Source: Antilocapra americana (taxonomy: Eukaryota > Chordata > Mammalia > Artiodactyla > Antilocapridae). Taken from it: a DNA stretch of 64,000 nucleotides. The stretch's first letter is position 1. Each line of letters begins with the position of its first letter. The translations under genes were made by a program, and so were the position numbers. The DNA lies in assembly GCA_007570785.1 (NCBI GenBank), contig ML660777.1, forward strand, positions 5,836,587-5,900,586, written 5' to 3'. Positions 12,405-23,263 of the stretch are shown in pieces. The notes under the pieces were generated by a model. The model was not told the DNA's origin, made no database searches, and saw only the letters and a list, made by a program, of their open reading frames with translations.

Positions 12405-13000
12405 CTTTATTTTTTTGGGGCTCCAAAATCACTGCAGATGGTGACTGCAGCCATGAAATTAAAAGACGCTTACTCCTTGGAAGGAAAGTTATGACCAACC
12501 TAGACAGCATATTAAAAAGTAGAGATATTACTTTGCCAACAAAGGTCCATCTAGTCAAGGCTGTGGTTTTTCCAGTAGTCATATATGAATGTGAGAGCTG
12601 GAAAGTGAAGAAAGCTGAGCACAGAATTGATGCTTTTGAACTGTGGTGTTGGAGAAGACTCTTGAGAGTCCCTTGGATTGCAAGGAGATCCAACCAGTCC
12701 ATCCTAAAGGAGATCAGTCCTGGGTGTTCATTGGAAGGAATGAGGTTGAAGCTGAAACTCCAATACTTTGGCCACCTCATGCGAAGAGTTGACTCACTGG
12801 AAAAGACACTAATGCTGGGAAGGATTGGGGGCAAGAGGAGAAAGGGATGACAGAGGATGAGATGGCTAGATGGCATCACCAACTCGATGGACATGAGTTT
12901 GGGTAAGCTCTGGGAGTTGGTGATGGACAGGGAGGTCTGGTGTGCTGTGATTCATGGGGTCGTAAAGAGTCGGACATGACTGAGCAACTGAACTGAACTG
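12405..13000 (+). mobile_element. BovB LINE 3' end with target-site duplications
   Basis: The copy is 596 bp, starts inside the RT ORF at 'ctttattttttt' and ends in the tail 'aactgaactgaactg'. Eleven-base direct repeats (atggcatggga) at 12394-12404 and 13001-13011 flank it exactly, marking one 5'-truncated retrotransposition event. Of the three longer BovB copies in the window it has the best preserved ORF remnant. Confidence 0.95.
12419..12990 (+). pseudogene. BovB reverse-transcriptase ORF, C-terminal remnant
   Basis: A 119-codon open stretch (12491-12850) covers the RTE-clade region after the RT palm, including 'DSILKSRDITLPTKVHLVKA', 'WCWRRLLRVPW' and 'LKLQYFGHLMRRVDSLEKT'. It ends at TGA 12848-12850 where relatives have an arginine codon CGA, a CpG-to-TpG type change. 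The same frame then continues recognisably ([16 protein letters not shown]) to the element's end. The endonuclease and catalytic RT motifs are absent. Confidence 0.9.
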
Positions 13001-13011
13001 ATGGCATGGGA

Positions 13012-13849
13012 AGGTCACTGGTAGCAGCAGCAGAAACCATAGCTGGTCAGAGAATAGGAAGTCCAACCTGGCAGAGACAGGAGCAGAGATGGAAGAGCTG
13101 AGTATTGAACTTGGGAAACTGTTAGAGTTGTTGTCGAGTTTCTAGAACCACCTGCAGATGAAGGAGCTACTGTCCAATCCTGGCCTTAACAATGACCCAT
13201 ATTTGCTTCTCTGAGGCTGCCCACCTGGTTTTCTGTCTTCCCTCACTTCTCCATGTAGCCTCCTACTACATCCATGTGAATGTCAGCAAAAGAACATGAA
13301 ACCCAGCTTGCATGTCCCACTGGCATCAACAAATACTTAATAACTAAGTATTCCATCAGTGAGATACTGACAGTGCACTGAGGATATAGCTTCAAACCAA
13401 CCCGTGTCCCCAAGAAGAGACGTGAGTCAAAGGACATTTTTATGCCTAGCAGTGGCTTTAGGACTTCATTCAGTTGTAGGCATTAACACCCAGTGTGAAA
13501 ACACTTTAAAAACGACAATGTATTTGTAAATGACAATTAAATTACTTTGTGGTACACTTGCCCTAATTTTAAAAATATGCATTACTATATAATTAAGTGC
13601 TTAACTTTCAATTAACACTAACAGACCCTCTTACAAACCAAAATTAAATTAAGTGGGGATTGGTTATTTCCCTTCCCATTAAAGAATGAACCTGCTTTAG
13701 ATGCTGAAAATGAATATTAGATGATAGAGTGTCCTGTTTCACATATTTTGCAAATTTAAGTTTTTCAATGGTGGCATCCTTTTAGCTCTATTATGCTCTT
13801 GACATTTGTTGAGCCTAAGAGTCTCTGTGGAGCTCTAGATATTTTCTTA
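13012..13849. other. Unassigned single-copy-like sequence
   Basis: AT-rich, no repeat or gene recognised. Confidence 0.4.
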
Positions 13850-14015
13850 AATTAATTAATTTATTTTGGGCTGTGCTGAGGCTTCACTGCTTTCATTGCT
13901 GTGCAGGCTTTTCTTTAGTTGTGGCGAGCAAGCGCTACCCTCTAGTTGCGGTGCGAGGGCTTTTGCCCCTGCCCTGGCAGGTGGATTCTTTACTACTGAG
14001 CCACCAGGGAAGCCC
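13850..14015 (-). mobile_element. CHR-2-type tRNA SINE, antisense
   Basis: The reverse strand starts 'agggcttccctggtggctca' and 'gtaaagaatccacctgcc', passes 'aagcctgcacagcaatgaaag' and ends in 'cagcccaaaataaattaatt'. The middle arm (usual 'gagcccgcgagccacaact' repeats) is shortened, so it is an internally deleted copy. The tail merges into a 'ttaattaattt' run. Confidence 0.85.
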
Positions 14016-14600
14016 TGAACTTTAAATACATACTGCTGTTGATGTCTTACCCTGGGAGACTCTGATTAATGAGGAATTCAACTAACTGATGGGAGCTGTA
14101 CGAAGTCGGGGTGGGTTGCATGTACTTTTTGCCCTGATTCAAGTTCAATCGACTGAACTCATACAGCTTGACCCCTAGCCTGGTGATGAGCGGGCCATGT
14201 ACATCAGCACGGTTGATATCTCTGGGTGGGAGAGGCCTGCCCCTTTGGTTTTCATCAGTGATCCCTTTGTTTGTGGTGGTTACTCAGAAAAGCTCTTTTC
14301 TGAGGGGGATGGAGTATGGCTGACCTACCACTGCTCCCCTCAAAACCCTCCAGGCCTGACAAGCAACTGAGATAGGGTTTGAGAGGAAGAAGCTTTAGCC
14401 TGGTATGTATAATTATATCCTAAACTTCACAGCACTAGAGACATCAAATTGTGCCTTGAAGAATACATGAGAAAGCATGCTCTTACATGTGCCACTGTGA
14501 TGCACTACACCCAAAAGGCGGCTCTAGCACAGCTTTCATGAAGACACTCATAGCACATGACTAAAATAGCTTCCCTTGGCTTTACTTACATGTATATATG
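14016..14600. other. Unassigned sequence
   Basis: Nothing recognised. It is somewhat richer in G+C (for example 14090-14350) than its neighbours but has no open frame or CpG cluster. Confidence 0.35.
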
Positions 14601-14790
14601 GGTCAGTTGGTAAAGAATCTCCTGCCATGCAGGAGACCCAGGTTCGATCCCTGGGTTGGGAAGATCCCCTGAAGAAGGAAATGGCTACGCATTCCAGTAT
14701 GCTTGCCTGGGAAATCTTATGGACAGAAGAGCCTGATGGGCTACAGTCCATGGGGTCACCAAGAATCAGACACGACTAAGTGACTAAGCC
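14601..14790 (+). mobile_element. Bov-tA SINE
   Basis: 'ggtcagttggtaaagaatct', B-box 'ggttcgatccctgg', and the BovB-derived tail ending 'cagacacgactaagtgacta'. The first dozen or so bases of the usual head are missing. Confidence 0.95.
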
Positions 14791-15124
14791 ACCACCACTG
14801 GCAGCACATTTTTTCCCCTGTAGAAATAACACAGAATTATTAGCTTCATAGATTTTATTATTTTTAGGGCTCATAAAAACTCCATTGACTCTTAATAGTC
14901 ATAAGAGAGTCCCAGGAAACCACAAAGGTGCACTTTCCTCTGAACCAAGCACTGATGTTCATCACAGCTTTATGTGCCAGAGAAAGAACCCAGGGAGGGG
15001 TGATAGCAACTTCACCTCCTTTCAGGGGTATAAGAAGCCGAAGAAGGGTCTTTTAGACGATGGTCAGTGGGGTTCTCCTGTGTTTTGCAAGGAAAAGTCA
15101 GAGAGACACAGAGAGACCAAGAAC

Positions 15125-15345
15125 TTTTGAATCAGACCCACCTAAGTTAGAATTTAAATCCTACCATCTATCAGCAGTCTGATCTCGGTAGTCAGTGAAC
15201 ACAGCAGCAGGCAGTGAGCGGTAATGTTTATAGATTCCAGGGAGAGACTGCCTGGATTTGAATCCTGGCTCAAGTTTCTTAACCTCCCTCCATTTCAGTT
15301 GCTTCATCTATGATATAGAAATACTCACAATGAAGAATTAATCTA
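15125..15345 (+). repeat. MIR-type fragments
   Basis: Two stretches look MIR-like: 15125-15185 (weak) and 15236-15340, the latter with 'gactgcctggatttgaatcc', 'tggctcaagtttcttaacct' and 'tttcagttgcttcatctatg'. They may be one disrupted copy or two. Confidence 0.55.
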
Positions 15346-15399
15346 CCCAAAGAGAGGTCTGGTCTTTGCTTACAGCTACTAGGAAGTGCTCTTTAGACC

Positions 15400-15859
15400 C
15401 CTGGAATATTCTACCTCTTGGGGAGTGTCTTTGTTTGGCTGGGTGCTTTGGCCACCAGCCAATCTAAGAATGTGATTTTAAGATGATGGCTTTGGCTCAC
15501 ATGGTAGCAATTCTGTCCCTGGGAAGGACTGGAGACTGAAAGTCAGTTGTGCAGGCAGCATGTGATTTGAGTCCCAGTAAAACTCTGGACCCCAAAGGCT
15601 CCGGGGAACTTCCCTGGTTGGCTGTCTGTCGTGTACAGGGTCACACACCCTCACCAGGAGGAATGAATGCTGTTCAACTGGACACCACTTGTGGATCTGT
15701 CCTGGTCTCCGTTCCATACCTATTCCCATGGTTGATTTTTATCCCTATCCTTTTCCTGTGATAAATTGTAAGGATCATTCAGTGAGTCTTGTGACTTTTG
15801 TGAGTCTTTTTAGTGGATTTTTGAACCTGAGGATGGTTTTGAGAATCCCTGAACTGGCA
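15400..15859 (+). mobile_element. ERVL-like LTR with adjacent tRNA-Leu-like primer site
   Basis: The block has LTR-like structure: 'tttggctgggtgctttggcc', then 'cctgtgataaattgtaagg' as a likely polyadenylation region, then an end near 'gaactggca'. Two bases later (15862) comes 'tggtgccagtagtgagg', which resembles a retroviral primer-binding site complementary to the 3' end of tRNA-Leu (3 or so differences). That places the internal region to the right, but no gag or pol can be read there. The left edge is uncertain. This is an old, dead endogenous element. Confidence 0.5.
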
Positions 15860-15989
15860 ATTGGTGCCAGTAGTGAGGCTAGTCCGGTGTAATCTTATAG
15901 CTGGCTAACTCATATGGGTTGACACTTTTGCATTCCCTCATAGAACATCAGTTTTGACATGCAAAAAATGTAGGACAATACATGAAAGT

Positions 15990-16208
15990 ATAAGTAAGTG
16001 AAAGTGTTAGTTGCTAAGTCATGTTCGACTCTTGTAACCCCATGGACTGTAGCCTGCCAAGCTCCTCTGTCCATGGGGATTCTCCAGGAAAGAATACTGG
16101 AGTGGGTTGCCACTTTCTCCTCCAGAGGATCTTCCAGACCTAGGTATTTAACCCATGTCCCCTGCATCTCCTGCACTGGCAGGCAGATTCTTTACTATGG
16201 AGAAGTTG
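15990..16208 (-). mobile_element. Bov-tA SINE, antisense
   Basis: Reversed BovB-like tail 'gtgttagttgctaagtcatg', 'catggactgtagcctgccaa', and the reversed tRNA-like head 'ggcaggcagattctttacta'. The outermost head bases are degenerate. Confidence 0.95.
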
Positions 16209-16224
16209 CTCTATAATGCTGGCT

Positions 16225-16445
16225 ATTATTTTATACATGTTACACACAGTTACAAATCATTTTTAAAATGAACACATACTATGTGCCCATTTCTGTGTTG
16301 AATGGCTCAAATGGATCATCTCATTTATTTCCCAACTAATTCTATAAGGAAACTGAATGACACTTACCTAAGTTAAGTCAGTGAGCAGAAGCCAGGACTT
16401 GAACCCAGACCTTTGTGCCTTGAGCACAGATCCAGATTTCATGAA
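16225..16445 (-). repeat. MIR SINE, antisense
   Basis: Reversed MIR order: 'atactatgtgcccatttctg', 'catctcatttatttcccaac', 'aaggaaactgaatgacact', 'gccaggacttgaacccagac', 'gtgccttgagcaca'. Confidence 0.75.
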
Positions 16446-18782
16446 AGTCTACCTTACTGGTTGATAAGATACCTCTACTGAGGGTATTCACAGACTGCAT
16501 TGCTAGGATTACAGATGATGCTTTCAAGTCCCCAAGCAGACTGATCAATAAGTGGACCCACAGCCATCAAGTTCCCACAGTTTGTCCTTCCTGCATAGAA
16601 ACACACAAACAGTTCTGCACGAAAAATCTGGAAGACGAGCCACACTTTTGAAATTGCTTCACTGGCCAAGAGCAGAGAATAGCACTCTCATCCCAAACTT
16701 GTTATTTCTTTTCCAAGCAATTATCATTTTGTATATTTGTAGCTCTGGGAGGGGCAATCTCTATTCTTGATTGGATTCTGTACTGTCATATGAAATGAAC
16801 AAACATTTTAAGTTTCTGAATTAGAGTGTATCAAATTCCATTATGGTATCAATCAAATGAAAGAAGCAATAAATTTAGTGTAGAACCCTCAGGGGGAAAA
16901 TCTAATCACTACGAAATTCTACACACTTAAAATCTCTGGAAGCTGTGTTTCTCTTTGCCACTCCATTTTTTTTTTTTTTTTACTACTTTTGTATAACTAG
17001 ATGCCATTTCAGTACACTTGGCTGCTGCATGTATCCAAATATTGTCTAGAAGAAGAACTGACAGCAAACCCTGCAGCTTCTCTCCTTTCAGGGGTCATTT
17101 GGATGATACATCCACTATTTCACCTTTCCTTGGCAACTAGAACCCTGCCTCTTTCTCCTTTCCAGTCCTCTTCATTTCAACTTTCTTTTTCTTCAGTTTC
17201 TTAAAAATCTGACTTTTGTTTTTCTTGCTTTCCAGGGTACACTCTGTGCTTATGTAAATGTGCTATTAATAGCAATGTTTCAAATTGGGATAATTCCTTA
17301 AATTGCATGTTGCCAGGTTGCCATGGGACCCGGTTTTTTATCAGGTTCACTTGGTTCATCTTTTGGGTGCCTACTCACCTTGAAAAGTGTCAATGGGCTC
17401 TTAAAAACCCAGGGTAACACTCCTACGATTTAACTGGTATGGGGTGGGAAAGGACCAATGTACCTAACTGTCCTCAAGTTCTCACTGAAGATAATTATTC
17501 AATCCTCTCTTTCATTCTGTTTATATAGGTATTTGGTAAAAAAAAATCCAAACCTAGGATAATGGCAATACTTATACTAAAATACGCTTAATACGTTTCC
17601 ATCCACCTTGAATGGTATTGTGAGCTTCAAATGATATAACGTACATCAGAGAAAAGTCCTTTCCCAACTGTCCTTTACAAATGTAGATTATTATAACATT
17701 AACTTGGGTAATGAGGGCTGGCTAGTCAATATTTTGACAAATAAACTGAAAGCTTTGTTCATTAACTGGATTTTGAGAGGTGTGAACCCCAACTAAATTG
17801 ATAATGCTTGCTGATCCTTAATGCTGCTAATTTAGTCATAATAATGTTACAGACTGTGTCTTCTTTCAAGGTTGAACTATTTGGCAGATTTCCTCTATAG
17901 TATTTATTTAAATATAATTACTTCTCAGAGAATGAACCTAAGTTTAAGAAAAGGCTTTAGTGGGAACACATGCTATGAGCTTGTGAACCCAAAGCAAATT
18001 TATGTATTTGGCAAAGAAAAAAAAAAGAATTAATCTGATCATGTAAAATATCATAAAAGCACTTGAGTAGATGTCCAGGACTCCCAAGCTCTTCACATTT
18101 CCCAGCTTGCATGGGCAGTGCATTTTCACAATTAAACCGATTCTCCAAGTCAGGACCCTTAGGTGCACAGCGTTCTGTTTGTGGACTTCAGGCTAAACTG
18201 TTAAGGGTGAAAGCCTTCTTCCCCTGTGTCTTTTGCTCCTAGTACATGTGCTGTGTTAGCAGTGATGCTATGAGTACACACCCACGTGACACACTTACCG
18301 CTAAGGGAGGTTACTCAGTGTGCTATGAATCCATGGAGCCCTTGTAATAATTCCATGGTCCCCATGGGGCCCATATGCTGCAAACTGGGGATTTTTCTGC
18401 AAGAAAAGTCCTCAACATCTTACTTGGCAATTGAGGAGGGCCAGCTCCTGACCTGTGGCCACCCCCACTCCCACAGCCTTGCCATTCCCCCACTCGGACC
18501 TGAGGCTGAGGAAGCACCGTCACAGATGAAGCCTCCATGCGTATCCCATTTCCTGAGCTGAAGTCTCTCCTCCTTTACAGTCTGACTCATGTTCCTTTCC
18601 TCAGGGAAACACTCCTTCAGTTATGGACAATTACGCTTCCTTCTGTGTTGCCACACCATTGAAACATAATTCTATCATTTCATCTCAAAATACTGTAGCT
18701 CCCTGTTGCTAGATCTGTTTCCCTTAACAGCCTGCGAGCTGTCTGAGGTCAGTTGCCATATTTTATCCATGTCTGCATCACC
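16446..18782. other. 2.3-kb stretch without clear repeats or genes
   Basis: Contains T16 at 16966-16981 and otherwise sequence I do not recognise. A weak MIR-like 3' end lies around 17610-17670. Open frames (16552-16770, 17001-17204, 18286-18561) are short and domain-free. 18320-18540 is relatively GC rich, with open frames on both strands, which speaks against either being real. Confidence 0.35.
16966..16981. repeat. T16 homopolymer
   Basis: An uninterrupted run of T with no recognisable retrotransposon body on either side. Confidence 0.9.
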
Positions 18783-18783
18783 A

Positions 18784-19002
18784 CTGTGTGTGTGCTCCGC
18801 GGCTCAGTCTTGTCCGACTCTTTGTGACCCTACGGACTGCAGCCCGCCAGGCTTCTCTGTCCACAGGATTTTCCTGACGAGAATACTGGAATGGGTGGCT
18901 ATCTCTCCAGGAGATCTTCCCAACCTAGGGACAGAACCCACGTCCCTTGCGTCTCCTGCACTGCAGGCAGATTCTTTACTGCTGAGCTACCGGGGGAAGC
19001 TG
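18784..19002 (-). mobile_element. Bov-tA SINE, antisense
   Basis: A short (TG)n edge 'gtgtgtgtgct' is followed by 'ggctcagtcttgtccgactc', 'ctgcagcccgccaggcttct' and the reversed head 'caggcagattctttactgct'. A 141-codon plus-strand frame (18706-19131) runs through the SINE and is an accident of its composition. Confidence 0.95.
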
Positions 19003-19411
19003 ACTGAGAAAGTAAACAGCTTTCAAGTGCCAGCTGTCATGGCACATGAGAGGATCTGCCTGGAGCACTGGGGTGTGGAGGACCTTGATGCCAAATCCTG
19101 GCGCAGCAGGAACAGTGCTATGATTGATTAGCTATGTCTGTGCCGAGAGCAGGAGGGGAGAGCTAAGAGTCTTCCCATACAGGGGTGAGCGTGAGAATGT
19201 CTGTGGCATGGATGGAGAATGCTTTCTGGTTCAAACTCAGTAGATATCTAGTCACAGATAAGCCTGGCAAGAACAGATTACAAATACTTGTTTATCCCTC
19301 TCTTAACCTCAACTCTGTCCAGAAAATCTCCATTTATTGACTCTTCCCCGCCCCCACACCTTCCACAAGGGATTTCTCTTCCTACTTCACCCTCAGTGAT
19401 AGTATGGCACC
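19003..19411. other. Unassigned single-copy-like sequence
   Basis: Nothing recognised. Confidence 0.4.
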
Positions 19412-19714
19412 GAACGTGAAAGTCGCTCTGTCCTGTCCAACTCTGTGCAACCCCAGAGACTATACAGTGCATGGAATTCTCCAGGCCAGAACACTGGAGT
19501 GGGTAGCCTTTCCCTTCCCCAGGGGATCTTCCCAACTCAGAGATAGAACCCAGGTCTCCCACATTGCGGGAAGATTCTTTACCAGCTGAGCCACAAGGGA
19601 AGCCCAAGGATACTAGAGTGGGTAGCCTACCCCTTCTGCAGTGGATCTTCCCAACCCAGGAATCGATCCAGGATCTCCTGCATTGCAGGTGTATTCTTTA
19701 CCAACTGAGCTAAT
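19412..19714 (-). mobile_element. Composite double-head Bov-tA SINE, antisense
   Basis: Reading rightward: reversed tail, reversed tRNA-like head ending 'cacaagggaagccc', then immediately 'aaggatactagagtgggtag' and a second reversed head ending 'ccaactgagcta'. The second unit is a head plus a short piece of BovB-derived sequence only. The same head-to-head-fragment junction occurs at 40.2 and 46.6 kb, so this is a subfamily and not a private rearrangement. Confidence 0.85.
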
Positions 19715-20867
19715 ACTTCTGAACCATAGCCAGGTGGAAATAAGAAAATTACTTCCTTTCTTAAACAAGCTATAGGAAGTATCCTTCCTCCACTGTCCTG
19801 TATCAGTACTTTAATAATACCTATGTCATCAAGTAAAATGTACAGGTTGATCTGGGGTGACTTAACATCAGACACCTTGAAAGATGAGACTTCACCTGGT
19901 CAAAAGATTCCTGGCATTTTGGAATCTAGGATACTTTATCTGGTTATATATAACTGGGAGGTCATTCAAAGAGAGAGAAGACTAAGGCACCAAGCAAGTG
20001 TGTAATTATTGGGAGGTACCCTGTCAATTCCAAAAATGCATGAGCTTTCTTTCTTTCTTTTTGAAATGCCTATCAGTGCTGTTTGCACAATTTCACTTGG
20101 CATTCCGAGAACATCACTCCTGATGACCCATTCTGGAATGATTTGGCTTTTATTACCTTCTTGAATTGCTTTTGATAAACCATGAGTGTCCAAGCTAGAA
20201 TTCCAGTTCTGCACTCAGTAAGGCTTTTGTATCTACGTCTGTGACTGTGAATGTTCCCACACAATCAACTGATTATTTATCACAAAGACTGAAAAGAAGC
20301 TGGAATGAAGATTTCTGTAAACGGAAGGGAATAAATTTATACAAGCCCCATGGGGTAATGAAAACACCCACTAGTCTGGTCTCAGGGACCAACTCTATCT
20401 GCCAACAAATTCTATGCAGATCTAGGATGGAAATAACCTTGGCAGAACCCCAGACGTCCAGTGGGTCACCCATCCAGGGCATCAGATTGGAGCCAGGCTC
20501 AGTAACACTTCACCTTCCACAGACCACACACCAACCCTGTGTAGGGATAGGAGACAGATCCCCTCAGAGTTTCCATGAGGTTGTTGGGGGCACAAATTCT
20601 CAGTCATCACGTGGGACATTCCTTTTGCTAGAGGCCTAAGATGTTCCACTTCTTGGAAATAGAAGTGTTCTGTCTCCAGTTAATGGGGGGCTATGCTTAT
20701 CTTTCATGGGTTTCTCCAATTGAAAACAAACAAGCAAGCAACTGGTTTAGATTTATCTTCTGAGACCTGGACACAGGATGACTGGGCACGCAGTGCTGGG
20801 AGTCCTCTGTCCCATCCGCCCATGGCATGGGGGGGTCACTAAATCTGGGGGTGTGGCTGAGTAACAG
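19715..20867. other. Unassigned sequence
   Basis: No repeat recognised. The 132-codon plus-strand frame at 20241-20639 has no recognisable domain, signal or homology by eye, and a different minus-strand frame overlaps it. Confidence 0.35.
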
Positions 20868-21072
20868 CGACCTATGATTTGGAGTCAACACAAAACCAGA
20901 TGGAAATTCTGACTCTACCAGTCAGTATCTGTGAGATTAAGAGCCTGTGATTGTATCTCTTTCCCTTTATCAACTACTGCATCTGAAAAATGGGCATAAT
21001 ACTGTTTTTCTCATAGGATTGCAAAATTAAACAAAGTAACCACATAACTTGCCATATAGTGGAGATTCAAAA
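20868..21072 (+). repeat. MIR SINE
   Basis: 'attctgactctaccagtcag', 'tgaaaaatgggcataatact', 'cataggattgcaaaattaaa', then 'cttgccatatagtggag' keep MIR order. Confidence 0.65.
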
Positions 21073-21074
21073 TA

Positions 21075-21436
21075 GCTAACACGTATATAGAATCTAGAAA
21101 ATATATGACCTTATTTGCAAAGCAGAAACAGAGACACAGACATAGAGAACAAATATATAGATAACAAAGGGGAAAGGGGGGGTGGGAGGAATTGGGTTAC
21201 TAGAATTGGAATATCAGTGACACATATATACTACTGATACTATGTATAGATAGATAATGATGAGAATATAATGTATAGCACAGAAATCTCTACTTAATGC
21301 ACTGTGGTGACATAAATGGGAAGGAAGTTCAGAAGGGAGGGATATATGTATATGTATAGCTGATTCATTTTGTTGTATAGTTGAGACTAACACAGCACTG
21401 CAAAGCAACTATAGTCCAAAAAAATTAATTTAAAAA
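21075..21436 (+). mobile_element. Old L1 3'-UTR and tail
   Basis: 'tagaatctagaaaatatatg' at the ORF2 end position, 'cagaaacagagacacagaca', 'tactactgatactatgtata', 'tgatgagaatataatgtata', 'atagctgattcattttgttg' and 'gcactgcaaagcaactatag' follow the older artiodactyl L1 3'UTR. It ends in an A-rich tail. Only the end is present. Confidence 0.8.
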
Positions 21437-21687
21437 CAAAAAGAAAAACCAAAACAGTATAGCCATTTTCTTATTATTGTTATTGCTACAGATGTATCAC
21501 CATATCTTTGATGTGAGTTTGGTTGCGACATACATGTGATTTTGGTGCTACTTTCTCATATTACATCCCAACCCCGCCAGGGAAAAGTTTGTTTTCCCTT
21601 ACAGTGATTAGAATCCCTTTTTGTTATTTCTGAGACATGGCTGCTTTCTCATGCCAGAAGCCTCGTTTCTTCTCACACTGCTATTAT

Positions 21688-22307
21688 TTATTTTTTATTT
21701 ATTTTTCTTTATTGTGTTGGTTTTGCCATACATTGACATGAAACCGCCATGGGTTTACATATGCTCCCCCTCCAGAACCCCCCTCTCTCCTCCCTCCCGA
21801 TTCCCTCCCTCTGGGACATCTCGGTGCACCAGCCCTGAGCATCAATCCTGGGCTGGCGATTGATTTCACATATGATAATTAACATGTTTCAATGCCATTC
21901 TCCCATATCATCCCACCCTTGCCCTCTTCCACAGAGTCCACGACTCTGTTCTATACATCTGCGTTTCTTTTGCTGTCTCGCATGCAGGGTTCTCGTTACC
22001 ATCTTTCTAAATTCCATATATATGCGTTAGTATACTGTATTTTTGTTTTTCCTTCTGGCTTACTTCACTCTGGATAACAGGCTCCAGTTCCATCCACCTG
22101 AGTAGAACTGCTTCAAATGAATTTTTTTTTTTTAATGCTGAGTAATATTCCATTGTGTATATGTACCACAGCTTTCTTATCCATTCGTCAGTTGATGGGC
22201 ATCTAGGTTGCGTCCATGTCCTGGCTATTGTAAACAATGCAGCGATGAACATTGGGATACACGTGTCATACACACCGAGGAAACCAGAACTGAAAGAGAC
22301 ATGTGTA
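21688..22307 (-). mobile_element. 5'-truncated L1, antisense, with inverted 5' tip
   Basis: The element runs right to left: C-terminal ORF2, 3'UTR, and a T/A-rich tail at 21688-21715. Fifteen-base duplications (tcacactgctattat) at 21673-21687 and 22308-22322 delimit it. The last 37 or so bases at the right (about 22270-22307) are in the opposite orientation to the rest and overlap it by about ten bases in element coordinates, the pattern of a twin-priming inversion. Confidence 0.9.
22007..22270 (-). pseudogene. L1 ORF2 extreme C-terminus
   Basis: An open minus-strand frame of 88 codons ends at the natural ORF2 stop (TAG, 22007-22009) with 'KYSILTHIYGI'. It covers the last part of ORF2p after the cysteine-rich motif. 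No catalytic domain is present. Confidence 0.9.
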
Positions 22308-22358
22308 TCACACTGCTATTATACCCACTTGTTCTAAACTCTTCCCTCTACTTTCCTT

Positions 22359-22559
22359 CTTGGGCTTCCCTGGTGGCTCAGTGACCTGTCTGCCAATGCA
22401 GGAAACTCATGTTTGAGCCCTGGGTCGAGAAAATGCCCTGGAGAAGGAAATGGCAACCCACTCTAGTACTCTTGCTTGGGAAATACCATGGATAGAGGAA
22501 GCTGGCGGGCTACAGCCCATGCGGTTACAAGGAGTCGGACATGACTACTGACTAACGGC
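22359..22559 (+). mobile_element. Bov-tA SINE
   Basis: Starts 'gggcttccctggtggctcag', contains a B-box-like 'gtttgagccctgg', and ends 'gtcggacatgactactgact'. Nine-base flanking repeats (actttcctt) at 22350-22358 and 22560-22568 mark the insertion. Confidence 0.95.
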
Positions 22560-22594
22560 ACTTTCCTTTTTACCCTATATGAGGAGATTCATTG

Positions 22595-22788
22595 ACACAA
22601 ATAAAATTCTGGCTGTGTGACTTTGAGACAGCACTAAATGATCTGTGCTTTAGTTTCCTCATTTATGAAATAGGAAGGATAGCAGAATCTACCTCATAAG
22701 ATTGTCGTGAGGAATTGGTTTATAAATTCCTTAGAACAGTGCCTGAAACACGTAAGTACACTGAAAATATTTGTTACACAAAAATACA
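22595..22788 (+). repeat. MIR SINE
   Basis: 'ttctggctgtgtgactttga', 'tttagtttcctcatttatga', 'ctacctcataagattgtcgt', 'agaacagtgcctgaaacacg' are the MIR core and 3' half in order. Confidence 0.85.
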
Positions 22789-23059
22789 AGGAAACTAAAT
22801 AGAAAGTAGACATCTTGATAGGAGGTGTAACTGTATGGCTGCATGGGAATAAGCTCTTTTTACCTGGCTCCTTTCTTTCTGTCTTTTAACTCACCCCTAT
22901 CCCAGAAGTGGGAAGACAGTGATGGCCAAATTTGAGTTTGGACTTGAAGCAAGCTCGACTTGAGTCAGGGGTACAGGCTGTGAGGTAAAAGGTGCTACAT
23001 AGCCCTCATTTGGCTCACTCTCACTCGTGAGGACTGGGCTTCATGGGAGATTTGCACTG

Positions 23060-23263
23060 ATTGAGAGCTAAAATGGTAAAGAATCTGCCTGCAATGCAGG
23101 TGACCCAGGTTTGATCCCTGGATCAGAAGGACGCCCCCTGGAGAAGGAAATGACAATCCACTCCAGTATCCTTGCCTGGAGAATCTCACAGACAGAGGAC
23201 CTGGTGGGTGATAGTCCATGAGGTCTCAAAAGAGTTGGACATGACTGAGCAACTAAGCACGAA
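23060..23263 (+). mobile_element. Bov-tA SINE
   Basis: 'gagctaaaatggtaaagaat', 'gcctgcaatgcaggtgaccc', B-box-like 'ggtttgatccctgg', tail 'gttggacatgactgagcaac'. The 5' end of the head is degenerate. Confidence 0.95.

Noticed and set aside
12241..12894. 217-codon minus-strand frame
   Set aside because: Antisense of the BovB reverse-transcriptase remnant; the same pattern appears opposite every BovB copy.
14601..14670. tRNA-gene-like A and B box sequences (here and in every Bov-tA/CHR copy)
   Set aside because: They belong to tRNA-derived SINE heads; no cloverleaf with intact acceptor and anticodon stems can be drawn.
18706..19131. 141-codon plus-strand frame
   Set aside because: Most of it is the reverse of a Bov-tA SINE read through.
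20241..20639. 132-codon plus-strand frame as a possible gene
   Set aside because: No domain, no similarity I recognise, overlapped by a minus-strand frame.
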